NCBI RefSeq assembly: GCF_003182355.1
Contig: NZ_QGTW01000010.1
Span: 154,480-218,479 of the forward strand
DNA from: Cytobacillus oceanisediminis
GTDB lineage: Bacteria > Bacillota > Bacilli > Bacillales > Cytobacillaceae
Length of the DNA: 64,000 nucleotides
Reading direction: 5' to 3'
Both the position numbers and the translations under genes were made by a program. Position 1 is the first letter of the stretch; each line of letters begins with the position of its first letter. Below the pieces are notes generated by a model that saw only the letters and a list, made by a program, of their open reading frames with translations, did not search any database and was not told where the DNA came from. This document shows positions 1 to 10,128 of the stretch, in pieces.

Positions 1-95
1 TAAAAGGTCTTTTTATTTTGCTGTTATTCATAAAATGCTTTTTCTTTTACAAAATGAAGACTTTTTGCCTATAGTTAAATAAAAGCAGTAAGAGA

Positions 96-1652
96 GTGGG
101 GGAAGAATTGGGCTTTCAAGAGGATTATATATTTTGGGCATTAGCTCATTATTTTATATCTGACCAAGAGTATAGGATGATTCAACTATCAAAAAGCCAG
201 GACGAACTGTGGCTTGAAAAGCTGGAACATAAAGAAGCAAAGGTAATACGGCTGCTAAAATATAATCTTGATTGGAGCAATTGGATGCAGCGGGATATTG
301 AAAACACCGCTCAAAAAGCTGAATCAATCAGAAGGCAGCTTGGCAGAAAGGAATTGCCAATTTTAAATATATATGTTACTGCCTACCCGCCTGTTGATGA
401 TTATGAATTCCGGATATCAGCGCCATTTATGGCTGAAAAGGGAAAGGCTTCTGTTCAAACATTGATTTTTGATTCCAGTCATCCTGAGAGCATAAACAGG
501 ATTGAGGCCATCTTTCATGATCCGTTATCCATGCCTGTCGGGGAGTTTACTGAAACTGACGCCGATGAGGTAAAGCATGCAACCCTTTCAAAAGCTGTAA
601 GTAAAGCGAAAAAAGAAAAGGCGTTATTCAATTTTGGAAAGCCTTTTTTTACGTATATCTTCGTTTTTATTCAAATAGCTGTTTTTATGTTATTGGAATG
701 GAAGGGCGGGAGCACAGACACTTCCACATTGATTAAGTATGGAGCTAAATTTAATCCTCTTATTTTGGAAGGGGAATGGTGGCGGTTCTTTACTCCAATT
801 GTTCTGCATATCGGACTGCTTCATTTATTAATGAACACCCTTGCATTGTATTACCTTGGATCAGCAGTGGAACGGGTATACGGAAATTTAAGGTTCTTGT
901 TCATCTATATCCTCGCGGGGTTTGGAGGGACTTTAGCCAGTTTTATTTTCAGTCCCACCCTGTCAGCGGGTGCGAGTGGAGCTATTTTCGGATGTTTTGG
1001 TGCACTGTTATATTTCGGGCTCATCTATCCCAAACTCTTTTTTAGGACGATGGGATTCAATATACTTGTTGTCCTGGGAATAAACCTGGCTTTCGGGTTT
1101 ACGATTCCCGGAATTGACAATGCGGGCCATATAGGCGGGCTAATAGGAGGTTTTCTTGCCACTGGCATCGTTCATTTTCCGAAAAAGAAAAAACCATGGC
1201 TGCAGTTTTTATTTTTAGCCGTTACGGCAAGCTTAGTTGCCGGTTTATTAAAATATGGATTCAATGAACCGGGAAATTTGATGAATGAACAGACAGCCAT
1301 GGTTATGGCTCAGGAGTATATTAAGACGGAGGAGTATGATAAAGCGCGCTCTTTGCTTGCTGATTTTATTAATGAAGAAGAGGCTTCTCCTGAAGTCTAT
1401 TTTCTTTTATCCTATGCAGAAATTAAAGAGGGTGATCTTCAGAAAGCGAAGGAGCATCTCGATCACGTTATTAATGAAAAAGCGGCTTTTCATGAGGCGC
1501 ACTATAACCTGGCGCTCATCTATTTAGAGGAAGAAAATACTGAAAAAGCACAGCAGCATGCCCAAAAAGCGGCTGAGTTGAATCCGGGACAGGAGGAGTA
1601 TCAGCAGCTCTTAGAGCAAATTGCAGACTTGGAAACATCCGGGCAGCAATAA
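96..1652 (+). CDS. gluP: Rhomboid-family intramembrane serine protease with C-terminal TPRs (GluP/YqgP)
   Basis: A 518-residue protein that closely follows B. subtilis YqgP/GluP (about 507 aa) in layout. It has a soluble N-terminal part of about 180 residues, a rhomboid core of six to seven membrane helices (about 185-400) and two to three TPR-like repeats at the C-terminus. The catalytic dyad is visible: Ser294 in GASGA and His345 in NAGHIGG. The family cleaves membrane proteins within the bilayer; in B. subtilis YqgP works in membrane-protein quality control. The start is GTG with only a weak upstream AG-rich site, chosen because the N-terminus aligns with YqgP from about residue 9. A terminator follows at 1724-1756. 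Confidence 0.93.
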   Translation: MGEELGFQEDYIFWALAHYFISDQEYRMIQLSKSQDELWLEKLEHKEAKVIRLLKYNLDWSNWMQRDIENTAQKAESIRRQLGRKELPILNIYVTAYPPVDDYEFRISAPFMAEKGKASVQTLIFDSSHPESINRIEAIFHDPLSMPVGEFTETDADEVKHATLSKAVSKAKKEKALFNFGKPFFTYIFVFIQIAVFMLLEWKGGSTDTSTLIKYGAKFNPLILEGEWWRFFTPIVLHIGLLHLLMNTLALYYLGSAVERVYGNLRFLFIYILAGFGGTLASFIFSPTLSAGASGAIFGCFGALLYFGLIYPKLFFRTMGFNILVVLGINLAFGFTIPGIDNAGHIGGLIGGFLATGIVHFPKKKKPWLQFLFLAVTASLVAGLLKYGFNEPGNLMNEQTAMVMAQEYIKTEEYDKARSLLADFINEEEASPEVYFLLSYAEIKEGDLQKAKEHLDHVINEKAAFHEAHYNLALIYLEEENTEKAQQHAQKAAELNPGQEEYQQLLEQIADLETSGQQ

Positions 1653-1723
1653 AGTTTAATTTACAGGCGGCAATTTTGTTTTCCTCCTAGTAAATATTCC
1701 GTGCTATTCAGGCATTTTTTTAG

Positions 1724-1756
1724 AATCATACCATTCGCTGGTATGATTTTTTTTTT
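1724..1756 (+). terminator. Intrinsic terminator after gluP
   Basis: Inverted repeat AATCATACCA / TGGTATGATT around a 5-nt loop, followed directly by a run of T. It separates gluP from the germination gene downstream. Confidence 0.85.
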
Positions 1757-1820
1757 GCATGTCTATCCTGTTGAATAGTATGCAAGGAAAAGAATGGAAT
1801 AGATTGCTGAGGTGGGGATT

Positions 1821-3281
1821 ATGGAGCAGGTTAAACGTGAGCCTGTAAAGGTGTCGCTGAAAGAAAATATTGCCTACCTAAGAGAGGCTCTTGGTGTAGA
1901 AAAAAGCTTTGATGTTATTCAGCTGGATCTTGAATATGCAGAGAGGGAAATGGCCCTCTATCTTGTAGATGGTTTTGTAAAAGATGATATTTTGCACTTC
2001 TTGATGAAACTTCTCGCCGGACTGGATAAAGAACAGCTTGAGGGTGATACCCTTTCCAAGCTGATTAAAAGGTATATTCCATATGTTGAGGTAGAAGCAA
2101 ACGACGACTTAAATAAAGTCGTGGATATGGTGCTGGCTGGCCCAACTGCTCTGGTCGTGGATGGAGTAGATCAGGTCATTCTAATTGATGCACGGACCTA
2201 TCCTGTAAGAGGCCCTCAAGAACCGGATATTGAAAGAGTTGTCCGTGGGTCAAGGGATGGTTTTGTAGAGACACTTGTTTTTAATACTGCTCTTACACGA
2301 AGAAGGATCAGAGATCGGACACTCCGAATGGAATATATGCAAGTCGGGAGACGTTCCAAAACAGACATTGTAGTCAGCTATATAGAAGACATAGCCGATC
2401 CGATAATGGTGGAAAAAATTAAAGAGTCTCTTTCGAAAATTGACACGGATGGGCTTCCCATGGCTGAAAAATCCATCGAAGAGTTTATATCTGGACGGCA
2501 TTGGAACCCATATCCAATGGTCAGGTATACCGAGAGGCCCGATACAGCAGCAACTCATCTATATGAGGGGCATGTTTGTATTATTGTGGATGGGTCACCA
2601 AGTGTTATCATTACGCCAACTACTTTTTGGCACCATCTGCAGCATGCAGAGGAATACAGGAATAAGCCCCTTGTTGGTGCTTATTTACGGTTTGTGCGCT
2701 TTTTAGCGGTTTGGGCATCCATCTTTCTTTTGCCATTATGGTATTTATTTGCTGTTGAACCGCAATTGCTGCCTGAGGCTTTATCATATATAGGTCCGAA
2801 TGATATAGGGCAGCTTCCTTTAGTAGTCCAATTTCTCATAATTGAACTTGGGCTGGATATGCTGAGGATGGCTGCCATTCATACACCTTCCTCACTTGCC
2901 ACAGCCCTAGGACTGGTGGCGGCTCTGATGATCGGGCAGGTTGCTGTTGAGGTTGGTTTGTTCATTAATGAAGTTATTCTCTATTTGGCGATTGCAGCAA
3001 TTGGAACTTTTTCAACGCCAAGCTATGAAATGAGCCTGGCAAATCGATTAATCAGAATAGGATTGCTGATTGCGACTAGCTTATTCCATACATACGGATA
3101 TGTAATTGGAATTGTGCTGCTGATTATTATGCTTGCAAGAATGAAGTCTTTCGGAGTTCCGTACCTATGGCCGTTTATCCCTTTCAACTTAAGGGCATTT
3201 AGAGATGTTTTGGTCAGGTCGCCCATCCCGTTAAAAAACAGGCGCCCGCGGTTTCTTCATCCGAAGGATCCCGACCGCTAG
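1821..3281 (+). CDS. GerA/SpoVAF-family spore germination membrane protein
   Basis: A 486-residue protein with a large N-terminal soluble domain (about 1-290) and a C-terminal block of about five to six membrane helices ending in a basic Pro/Arg-rich tail. This is the plan of GerAA and SpoVAF subunits. Length (SpoVAF about 490 aa) and the tail around SPIPLKNRRPR suggest the SpoVAF branch, but I cannot exclude a GerAA-type paralogue. No gerAB- or gerAC-like partner is adjacent, which also fits SpoVAF-like stand-alone genes. ATG at 1821 is preferred over GTG at 1812 because GAGGTGGGG lies six bases before it. Expression is expected in the forespore. Confidence 0.85.
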   Translation: MEQVKREPVKVSLKENIAYLREALGVEKSFDVIQLDLEYAEREMALYLVDGFVKDDILHFLMKLLAGLDKEQLEGDTLSKLIKRYIPYVEVEANDDLNKVVDMVLAGPTALVVDGVDQVILIDARTYPVRGPQEPDIERVVRGSRDGFVETLVFNTALTRRRIRDRTLRMEYMQVGRRSKTDIVVSYIEDIADPIMVEKIKESLSKIDTDGLPMAEKSIEEFISGRHWNPYPMVRYTERPDTAATHLYEGHVCIIVDGSPSVIITPTTFWHHLQHAEEYRNKPLVGAYLRFVRFLAVWASIFLLPLWYLFAVEPQLLPEALSYIGPNDIGQLPLVVQFLIIELGLDMLRMAAIHTPSSLATALGLVAALMIGQVAVEVGLFINEVILYLAIAAIGTFSTPSYEMSLANRLIRIGLLIATSLFHTYGYVIGIVLLIIMLARMKSFGVPYLWPFIPFNLRAFRDVLVRSPIPLKNRRPRFLHPKDPDR

Positions 3282-3289
3282 ATTACTTC

Positions 3290-3328
3290 AGAATCCCTCC
3301 CTGGAAGAATCAGGGAGGGATTCTTTTT
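3290..3328 (+). terminator. Strong intrinsic terminator
   Basis: A long near-perfect stem with AGAATCCCTCCCTG on one arm and CAGGGAGGGATTCT on the other, followed by T-rich sequence, nine bases after the germination gene. Confidence 0.92.
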
Positions 3329-3446
3329 GGTATAGCAGAAATAGCTATCATAACAGTGCAGCCTGCTCCTTCCCTCTTGAGGAGGGGCATAATTTAGATT
3401 ATACTTTAATGTGGTAAAAACTTATTGATAAAGGTCGAGGTAAAGG

Positions 3447-3647
3447 ATGAAAACCATTTATGATATACAGCAATTCCTGAAGAAATATGGGACGATTATA
3501 TACATAGGAGACAGAGAAGCTGACTTGGAGCTTATGGCATCCGAATTAAAAGAACTTTATGATTCACAGCTTATTGACGTGAAAGACTACCAAAGTGCAG
3601 CTTTGCTTATACGGACTGAAATTCAGCGTCTAAGAGAGAAAAAATAG
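3447..3647 (+). CDS. yqgQ: YqgQ family small protein (DUF910)
   Basis: A 66-residue protein matching B. subtilis YqgQ (71 aa) in length, in the TIYDIQQFLKKYG start and in the YIGDREADLELM core. YqgQ is a small helical protein of unknown biochemical role, structurally resembling three-helix nucleic-acid-binding proteins. It sits 18 bases upstream of glcK, as in B. subtilis, so the two are probably cotranscribed. Start ATG follows GTCGAGGTAAAGG. Confidence 0.92.
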   Translation: MKTIYDIQQFLKKYGTIIYIGDREADLELMASELKELYDSQLIDVKDYQSAALLIRTEIQRLREKK

Positions 3648-3665
3648 ACAGAAAAGGTGATTAAT

Positions 3666-4628
3666 TTGGCAGAGAAGTGGCTAATTGGTGTAGATTTAGG
3701 CGGGACAACTACGAAACTTGCTTTTATCAATTACTATGGGGAAATTCTTCACAAATGGGAAATCCCAACTGATAATAGTGAAGAAGGTAAAAATATAACG
3801 ATTAATATTGCAAAAGCGATAGACCGCAAACTTGAAGAGCTTGATCTGACGAAGGACAAAATAATAGGGCTTGGCATGGGGGCCCCCGGACCGGTTAATC
3901 TGGCCACTGGTGTCGTTTATAATACCGTTAATCTCGGCTGGAATGATAACTATCCGCTTAAGGACCTGCTGGAAGTGGAAACGTCTCTTCCAGTCATTAT
4001 TGATAATGATGCAAATTGTGCTGCCCTTGGCGAAATGTGGAAGGGTGCCGGCAATGGAGCAAAAGATCTTGTTTGCGTCACTCTGGGAACAGGTGTAGGA
4101 GGAGGCGTGATAGCCAACGGAGATATCGTTCAGGGTGTGAGCGGTGCCGCAGGAGAGATTGGCCATATTACCTCTGTCCCTTTAGGAGGGGCACAGTGCA
4201 ATTGCGGCAAGACGGGCTGCCTTGAAACGATCGCGTCCGCTACAGGGATTGTACGGCAGGCTATTGAAAAGCTGCAGTTGAGCGAAGACGGCGAGCTTGC
4301 TAAAATTTATAAAGAGAATGGCCAGATTACGGCAAAAGATGTTTTCGATACAGCAAGGCTTGGAGATGCAACGTCCCTTTCAGTTGTCAGCGATACAGCC
4401 TTACACCTCGGATTGGCTTTGGCCAATGCTGCTAATACGCTTAATCCGGAAAAAATCGTATTAGGAGGAGGCGTATCAAAAGCAGGGGATATATTGTTAA
4501 AACCTGTTGTAGAAAATTTTGCCAAATTTTCATTCCCGAGAGTGAGGGAATCAACAGAAATCGATATTGCCACTTTAGGGAATGATGCTGGTGTGATCGG
4601 AGCAGCCTGGCTGGCAAAAAATAAATAA
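3666..4628 (+). CDS. glcK: Glucokinase, ROK family
   Basis: A 320-residue ROK-type sugar kinase that phosphorylates free glucose to glucose-6-phosphate in the cytoplasm. The N-terminal phosphate-binding motif [10 protein letters not shown] and the ROK zinc-binding motif CNCGKTGC are both present; ENDAN-type catalytic sequence appears as [12 protein letters not shown]. Length and order match B. subtilis GlcK (321 aa). The start is TTG at 3666, placed five to six bases after AAGGTGA; GTG at 3657 overlaps that ribosome site. It is the last gene before a terminator at 4638-4668. Confidence 0.95.
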   Translation: MAEKWLIGVDLGGTTTKLAFINYYGEILHKWEIPTDNSEEGKNITINIAKAIDRKLEELDLTKDKIIGLGMGAPGPVNLATGVVYNTVNLGWNDNYPLKDLLEVETSLPVIIDNDANCAALGEMWKGAGNGAKDLVCVTLGTGVGGGVIANGDIVQGVSGAAGEIGHITSVPLGGAQCNCGKTGCLETIASATGIVRQAIEKLQLSEDGELAKIYKENGQITAKDVFDTARLGDATSLSVVSDTALHLGLALANAANTLNPEKIVLGGGVSKAGDILLKPVVENFAKFSFPRVRESTEIDIATLGNDAGVIGAAWLAKNK

Positions 4629-4637
4629 AGCATTAAA

Positions 4638-4668
4638 AGTACCTGTTTTATACGGGTACTCTTTTTTA
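4638..4668 (+). terminator. Terminator after glcK
   Basis: GTACC / GGTAC arms around an AT-rich loop followed by CTTTTTTATTT, starting 10 bases after the glcK stop codon. Confidence 0.7.
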
Positions 4669-4902
4669 TTTAAAATCTAATAATTCTGAATTCTGTGAAT
4701 GTAGGAACTAAATAAGGTTTCAAACGTCTAATAAATTGGGTAAACAAAATAGCAGCCATTCTATAATTTTACAAGTTGAGTGTAAATTCTGAATTGATTT
4801 TGTGTAAAAAAAGTATTAAGATTTGATTTGCCTAAATATAATATTCCTTATCATGCAAAGAGCTTGCTTGCTTCCACAACTTCTAGGAGGTAGAAGTAGA
4901 TC

Positions 4903-6762
4903 ATGAAAAAAATACAATGGTCAAGGTTATCACTGGTTGCCCTTGCTACGGTCTTGCTTTGGCTTAAGACATATATAGTCTATAAAACCAGCTTTGAAAT
5001 TAAGATAGAAAACTGGAAACAGGAGTTCATATTGTTTCTCAATCCATTAAGCTTTCTTCTGTTTGTATTTGGATTCGGGTTATTTATGAAGGAAACAAAA
5101 CAAAAACGCTATATTCTGATTTCCAGCTTTGCCATTTCGGCTGTTTTATTCGCTAATGTTGTTTTCTACAGATTTTTTAACGATTTTTTAACAATTCCTG
5201 TGCTTTTCCAAACAAGTAATATGAGCGATCTTGGAAGCAGTGTAAATGAACTTTTAAATGTAAGTGACTTGCTGTATTTTACTGACTTTGCAATCCTTGC
5301 CCTTATTGTTTCCGTGAAACCTGTCCTAGCAGCCTATCGCCCTGCCTCAAAAATGCATCGCAGGGCATACTTTTTGGGTGCGGCTGCTGTTGCATTTTTT
5401 AATCTTGCATTGGCGGAAACAGAACGCCCGCAGCTTTTGACCCGCACCTTTGACAGGGAGATGCTTGTTAAAAACATCGGAACCTACAATTATCATATCT
5501 ATGATATTTTTCTCCAATCTAAATCTTCTGCCCAAAGGGCACTTGCAGATGGAAGTGAACTGGCAGATATAAAAAACTACGTTTCAGCGAATTATAAAAA
5601 GCCGAATGAAGAGATGTTTGGGATTGCGAAAGAAAAGAACGTTATTCTTATTTCTATGGAATCTACCCAGAATTTTGTAATCAATGAAAAAGTAAATGGA
5701 CAGGAGATAACGCCATTTCTGAATGATTTTATTAAGGAAAGCTATTATTTTGAAAATTTTTATCATCAGACAGCCCAGGGTAAAACATCAGATTCTGAGT
5801 TCCTGGTGGATAACTCGCTGTATCCGCTCAGCCGTGGAGCGGTATTCTTCACTCACTCCGGAAACGAGTATAATGCAACTCCAGCTATCTTAAAAGATAA
5901 AGGATACTTTACAGCAGCCCTGCATGCGAATAACAAAAGCTTTTGGAACAGGGATATCATGTACCAGTCCTTTGGTTATGACCGTTTTTATTCCTTGCCG
6001 GATTATCAGGTTAGCAAAGAGAATTCTGTCGGCTGGGGTTTAAAGGACATTGATTTCTTTGAGCAATCTGTACAGCATTTAAAAGAGATGCCAAAACCTT
6101 TTTATGCAAAATTTATTACACTTACGAATCACTTCCCATTTGATCTGGAGGAAGAAGACCAATTCATCCAGCCCTATAATTCTGCAGATAAAACAGTGAA
6201 TAATTACTTCCCGACTGTCCGTTATCAGGATGAGGCGCTCAAAAATTTCATCCAGCGATTAAAGGAAGAAGGCTTATATGAAGATTCAATTATTATTCTC
6301 TACGGTGATCATTATGGAATTTCCGAAAACCACAATGAAGCAATGGGCCAATTCCTTGGAAAAGAAGTTACGCCTTTTGTCAGCACACAGCTGCAAAAAG
6401 TTCCGTTAATCATTCACATTCCGGGACAAGAAGGAAGGACGATTTCCAAGGTTTCCGGTCAGATTGATCTTAAACCAACTATTCTTCATATGCTTGGCAT
6501 TGGCACAAAAGGGTCGATTGAATTTGGTGCTGATTTATTTGCAAAAGATAAAATGGATTTTACAGTATTGCGGGACGGCAGCTTTGTAACTAAGAAGTAT
6601 GTATATACCCGGGATATCTGCTATGACAAGGAAACGGAACAGCCAACCGACAAAAACGCTTGCGAGCCATATCTGGCTAAAGCAAAAAATGAACTCCAAT
6701 ATTCGGATAAGATCATTTATGGAGACTTGCTGCGTTTCTATGAAGCTGCAGACCAAGAATAA
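4903..6762 (+). CDS. yqgS: Lipoteichoic acid synthase family protein (YqgS type)
   Basis: A 619-residue membrane sulfatase-fold enzyme. About five N-terminal membrane helices (residues 8-180) are followed by an extracellular domain. The expected catalytic threonine is Thr295 in GKTSDSEF; metal-site motifs such as YGDHYG near residue 470 are also visible. LtaS-type enzymes transfer glycerol-phosphate from phosphatidylglycerol to build lipoteichoic acid outside the membrane. Position after glcK matches B. subtilis yqgS, one of four LtaS paralogues there. ATG follows AGGAGG by 11 bases. It stands alone between two terminators. Confidence 0.93.
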   Translation: MKKIQWSRLSLVALATVLLWLKTYIVYKTSFEIKIENWKQEFILFLNPLSFLLFVFGFGLFMKETKQKRYILISSFAISAVLFANVVFYRFFNDFLTIPVLFQTSNMSDLGSSVNELLNVSDLLYFTDFAILALIVSVKPVLAAYRPASKMHRRAYFLGAAAVAFFNLALAETERPQLLTRTFDREMLVKNIGTYNYHIYDIFLQSKSSAQRALADGSELADIKNYVSANYKKPNEEMFGIAKEKNVILISMESTQNFVINEKVNGQEITPFLNDFIKESYYFENFYHQTAQGKTSDSEFLVDNSLYPLSRGAVFFTHSGNEYNATPAILKDKGYFTAALHANNKSFWNRDIMYQSFGYDRFYSLPDYQVSKENSVGWGLKDIDFFEQSVQHLKEMPKPFYAKFITLTNHFPFDLEEEDQFIQPYNSADKTVNNYFPTVRYQDEALKNFIQRLKEEGLYEDSIIILYGDHYGISENHNEAMGQFLGKEVTPFVSTQLQKVPLIIHIPGQEGRTISKVSGQIDLKPTILHMLGIGTKGSIEFGADLFAKDKMDFTVLRDGSFVTKKYVYTRDICYDKETEQPTDKNACEPYLAKAKNELQYSDKIIYGDLLRFYEAADQE

Positions 6763-6785
6763 ATATGAATGGTACTGAATAGCCT

Positions 6786-6811
6786 AAAGCCTGCGGTTTC
6801 GCAGGCTTTTT
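6786..6811 (+). terminator. Terminator after yqgS
   Basis: AAAGCCTGCG / CGCAGGCTTT perfect stem with a 4-nt loop and trailing T run. Confidence 0.9.
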
Positions 6812-6880
6812 TCTGCGGAAAAACAGTCATCTTTTTTCTATTGCATTCATAAGATTGAAACGATGGAAAGGGGGAGAAAG

Positions 6881-8068
6881 ATGAAAGTTAAAGTCCGGTC
6901 CGGAGATTCATTATGGTATTACAGCCAGCTCTTCATGATGCCAATGAATCTTATTATTGATTCCAATCCAAGCGTAAATCCGGCTTCTTTAAAGATTGGA
7001 CAGGAGATAAATATTCCAGGTTTTACCTTACAAAACTATACTGTAAAAAAGGGTGATACCTTTTGGAAGTTAGGTGCCTCCCGAAACCTGTCCGTAGATG
7101 CCCTTCTGCTGATTAATCAAACCCTTAATCCAAATAGCCTGACTATCGGAGCAGTCATCAAACTGCCTATACGCGTCATTTCGCCGATTGTCGCAGGCAG
7201 GAGACAATATGATTTTCAGGCTTTAATGGCTGATATATCCACATTGGCTGCCATTTATCCATTTATTAAGATAAATACAATTGGAAATAGTGTTCTCGGG
7301 AAGCCCATTCAGGAAATTCGTCTTGGGAAGGGAAATAAAAAAGTTCAAATAAATGCTTCATTCCATGCGAACGAATGGATTACAACACCGATTTTAATGG
7401 CATTACTAAACAATTTCCTTTTATCTTTAACCAATGTTAGGCCTATAAGGGGCTTGTCAACAATGCCTTTATATAATTCCGTGGATCTTTCCATAGTGCC
7501 GATGGTTAACCCGGATGGGGTTGATCTGGTTTTAAACGGTCCACCGCCTGAAGTAAGGGAACAGGTTATGGAGATAAACAGAGGAAGTACTGATTTTTCC
7601 GGCTGGAAGGCAAATATTAGAGGGGTGGATTTAAATAATCAATTTCCTGCCAAATGGGAATTTGAAAAAGAAAGATCAGAACAAAATGCCCCTGCGCCAA
7701 GAGACTACCTTGGGGAAGCGCCCTTAACAGAACCGGAAGCAATAGCCATGGCTGACCTGGCAAGGAACAACCAATTTGATAGAATGCTCGCTTTCCATAC
7801 CCAGGGATCAGAGTTTTATTGGGGATATGAGGGAATGGAACCTCCGGAATCACAAGTGATCGCTGCTGAATTTGAACGTGTCAGCGGCTATAGAGCGGTC
7901 CAATTTATTGACAGTTTTGCCGGCTATAAGGATTGGTTTATTCAGGAATTTCGCAAGCCAGGATTCACAATCGAACTTGGAAGTGGAATCAATCCTTTGC
8001 CTTTATCGCAGTTTGATGAAATATATGAAGAAGTTCTAGGTATTTTCCTCGCATCGCTTTATATGTAA
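6881..8068 (+). CDS. yqgT: Gamma-D-glutamyl-meso-diaminopimelate endopeptidase (YqgT): two LysM plus M14 peptidase
   Basis: A 395-residue protein with two LysM repeats (about 1-45 and 50-95) and a zinc carboxypeptidase (M14) domain from about 110. The zinc ligands are recognisable as His and Glu in FHANEW and His in LAFHTQGSE; the catalytic Glu lies in FTIELGSG. Homologues (B. subtilis YqgT, L. sphaericus endopeptidase I) cut the D-gamma-Glu-diaminopimelate bond of peptidoglycan stem peptides, acting on spore cortex or recycled muropeptides. No signal peptide is present. ATG 6881 with GGGGGAG upstream is preferred to ATG 6863. Confidence 0.92.
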   Translation: MKVKVRSGDSLWYYSQLFMMPMNLIIDSNPSVNPASLKIGQEINIPGFTLQNYTVKKGDTFWKLGASRNLSVDALLLINQTLNPNSLTIGAVIKLPIRVISPIVAGRRQYDFQALMADISTLAAIYPFIKINTIGNSVLGKPIQEIRLGKGNKKVQINASFHANEWITTPILMALLNNFLLSLTNVRPIRGLSTMPLYNSVDLSIVPMVNPDGVDLVLNGPPPEVREQVMEINRGSTDFSGWKANIRGVDLNNQFPAKWEFEKERSEQNAPAPRDYLGEAPLTEPEAIAMADLARNNQFDRMLAFHTQGSEFYWGYEGMEPPESQVIAAEFERVSGYRAVQFIDSFAGYKDWFIQEFRKPGFTIELGSGINPLPLSQFDEIYEEVLGIFLASLYM

Positions 8069-8188
8069 AAAATATATTTTTTACACGGCCTGTTTCTTAT
8101 TGTTTTTTAATTCAGCAGAGATTAAAATAAACTATCATTACTATTATTTCAGCTATCAGCAGCATGAGTTTTAGCCGCTTTTCCAATT

Positions 8189-8213
8189 AAAAGCCGGAAA
8201 ATCGGCTTTTTCC
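8189..8213 (+). terminator. Terminator after yqgT
   Basis: AAAAGCCG / CGGCTTTT stem around GAAAAT with trailing Ts, 120 bases after the yqgT stop. The 120 bases before it hold no visible gene. Confidence 0.75.
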
Positions 8214-8298
8214 TATTCTTGAAATTATCTTTATTATAATTGAAACATTTTTACGCCATTTACGTACTTATATATAGGGAGAAAAGGAGGTGCGGATT

Positions 8299-9456
8299 AT
8301 GAAAATTATACATATTACACATAGATGCAGGTTTCTTTTTTTACTTCTTTTTCTCCTTATTTTCATTATTTCGATCGTGGGCTGTGAACAAGCAGAAAAG
8401 ACTGAGATTCAGCCAGAATCAAAGCAGGAAGATCAATCTTCGGAAGTGTCCGTATCTCCAGCTGAATATAAGAAAGATAGGATAGTACCTATCAAAGCTA
8501 TAGCAGAGGAGTTCCAGGGAGCAAATGGCTGGCTCAGCGATGAAATAATAGTTTACACTGTAAATGCAGGAACCAAATCAAGTGTGTACGTTTATAACTT
8601 ATTTACCGGAGAGCAAAACCTTCTTTTCGAAAGTTCGGCGCCTATTGCCACGGTTACGATAAGCCCAACCGGAAAATACGTGCTGATTCGGTCGTCTCCA
8701 GGCACTTATGAAAATATCTTGACGGTTGTAAAAGGAAATGGAAAAGTTCTAATGAATGAAAGTCTATCATCATTTGATCTTGCTGTTGAATGGAATCCTT
8801 ATAATGAAGAGTCCCTTTTAGTTTCCTCATTTACAGAGGATTGGGATTTTACTTCCTTCCATATGGATATTGAGACAGGCAGCCTTCAAGAACTCAAAAT
8901 CAGGGAACCCTTTGCCAAATGGGCTAAGAATGGTCAATTATTATTTCTTGGCTGGGACAGTGAAGACCCGTCTCTTTTTGCTCCTTTAATAATGCAATCT
9001 ATTAATGGGGATAATGAAACAGAGGTTATGGATAACATTTTTCAATTTGATGCAGCAAAAAACAGAGTTATGACCATTACGGTGCCGTCAGATGAATCGG
9101 AACAAGCTGTTTATACGTTCATGGATAATAATTTCCGTAAATTGTCGTCACTTACAGTCCCGCATTTAACAAGATTTTCTGACTGGCTGGTACCTTATTA
9201 TGATTGGGCAGAAGGTAATTTCATAACCTTCCAGCCTCTCTATAGTGCCGAAAGTGATATGTATGCAGGCGGTTTTCAGCTTATTGCATTTGACAGTGAG
9301 ACGGGTGCTAAAGAGGTTGTGATGGAAGGAATGGAAAATACGCCAATTAGCTGCTCTCCTAATGGCAAAGCCTGCTTAGCAGGTTTTTATCTTGAAGAGT
9401 TAATTATTCTCGATAGCAAGGAAAAGGTTCCGCTAGTGGAGAATAAAGGAATATAA
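8299..9456 (+). CDS. yqgU: YqgU-like lipoprotein
   Basis: A 385-residue predicted lipoprotein. Basic residues and a long hydrophobic segment precede a lipobox-like IVGC, giving Cys at about residue 29, followed by a Ser/Glu-rich linker. The remainder has repeated beta-strand patterns of the beta-propeller kind (for example VTISPTGKYVLIRSS), typical of TolB/WD-like repeats. Order matches B. subtilis yqgT-yqgU-yqgV. Function is unknown. ATG 8299 is eight bases after AAAAGGAGG and is preferred to GTG 8290. yqgV follows 23 bases downstream and is probably cotranscribed. Confidence 0.85.
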   Translation: MKIIHITHRCRFLFLLLFLLIFIISIVGCEQAEKTEIQPESKQEDQSSEVSVSPAEYKKDRIVPIKAIAEEFQGANGWLSDEIIVYTVNAGTKSSVYVYNLFTGEQNLLFESSAPIATVTISPTGKYVLIRSSPGTYENILTVVKGNGKVLMNESLSSFDLAVEWNPYNEESLLVSSFTEDWDFTSFHMDIETGSLQELKIREPFAKWAKNGQLLFLGWDSEDPSLFAPLIMQSINGDNETEVMDNIFQFDAAKNRVMTITVPSDESEQAVYTFMDNNFRKLSSLTVPHLTRFSDWLVPYYDWAEGNFITFQPLYSAESDMYAGGFQLIAFDSETGAKEVVMEGMENTPISCSPNGKACLAGFYLEELIILDSKEKVPLVENKGI

Positions 9457-9479
9457 AGTAATACTAAAGGAGTCAGATT

Positions 9480-9794
9480 ATGGCAATCGCAGATGTTACA
9501 GTAATTCCTATTGGAACAGAAACACCAAGTGTCAGCAGTTATGTAGCCGATATACAGCGTGTATTGAAAAAATACGAAGAAAGCGGAAAAATACGTTTTC
9601 AATTAACACCAATGAACACCATCATAGAAGGCGAGCTTCCCGTATTGTTCGAGGTAATTCAAGCGATGCATGAAGTCCCTTTCGAAAAAGGGCTAATGAG
9701 AGTGGCCACGAACATCCGCATTGATGACAGGCGGGATATTAAAAGAAAAATGGAAGAAAAGGTCCAAAGAGTAGAAAGTCAATTAGAAAGCTAA
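9480..9794 (+). CDS. yqgV: Thiamine-binding protein of the MTH1187/YkoF-like family
   Basis: A 104-residue protein of the MTH1187 (DUF77) family. The opening IADVTVIPIGTETPSVSSYV is the family signature, and the length is standard. Structures in this family form ferredoxin-like tetramers and some bind hydroxymethylpyrimidine or thiamine. It ends three bases before a bidirectional terminator shared with yqgW. ATG is preceded by AAAGGAGTC. Confidence 0.92.
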   Translation: MAIADVTVIPIGTETPSVSSYVADIQRVLKKYEESGKIRFQLTPMNTIIEGELPVLFEVIQAMHEVPFEKGLMRVATNIRIDDRRDIKRKMEEKVQRVESQLES

Positions 9795-9833
9795 AATAAA
9801 AGGGCTGCCCGTATAGGGCAGCCCTTTTATTTT
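9793..9833. terminator. Bidirectional terminator between yqgV and yqgW
   Basis: AAAATAAAAGGGCTGCCC and its near-perfect complement form a long stem with A and T flanks on both sides, so it can terminate the convergent genes from either direction. Confidence 0.9.
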
Positions 9834-10005
9834 AGTGAACCGCTGGGTATCCGCTGTTTATTAATGTCATAACAGCAAACCATCCGAAAACGGCAAAGGT
9901 TCCGGCAGCAAAAAACAATCCAAGGAAATTCTTGTTTTTAAGTGCGCTAATGGCACCAAAAGCTGCAAGAACTGCAACTAATGCAAAGATAATAGGTAGT
10001 CCCAT
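9832..10005 (-). CDS. yqgW: YqgW family small membrane protein (DUF2759)
   Basis: A 57-residue reverse-strand protein with two hydrophobic segments (about 4-19 and 28-50) separated by LKNKN. It keeps FGWFAVMTLI, as in B. subtilis YqgW (DUF2759). Position between yqgV and yqgX also agrees with B. subtilis. A ribosome site AAGGGGGCTA precedes the ATG. Function unknown. Confidence 0.85.
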   Translation of the reverse strand: MGLPIIFALVAVLAAFGAISALKNKNFLGLFFAAGTFAVFGWFAVMTLINSGYPAVH

Positions 10006-10128
10006 TAAGATAGCCCCCTTTATTTCGTGATCAGCAGGCGAAAGCCATGTTAAAATCTTTTTTCAGGTAATATACCCTGTATGTAGTGCCTAAGTATACA
10101 TTCGTAATTTATTTTATATTTTTTTTCT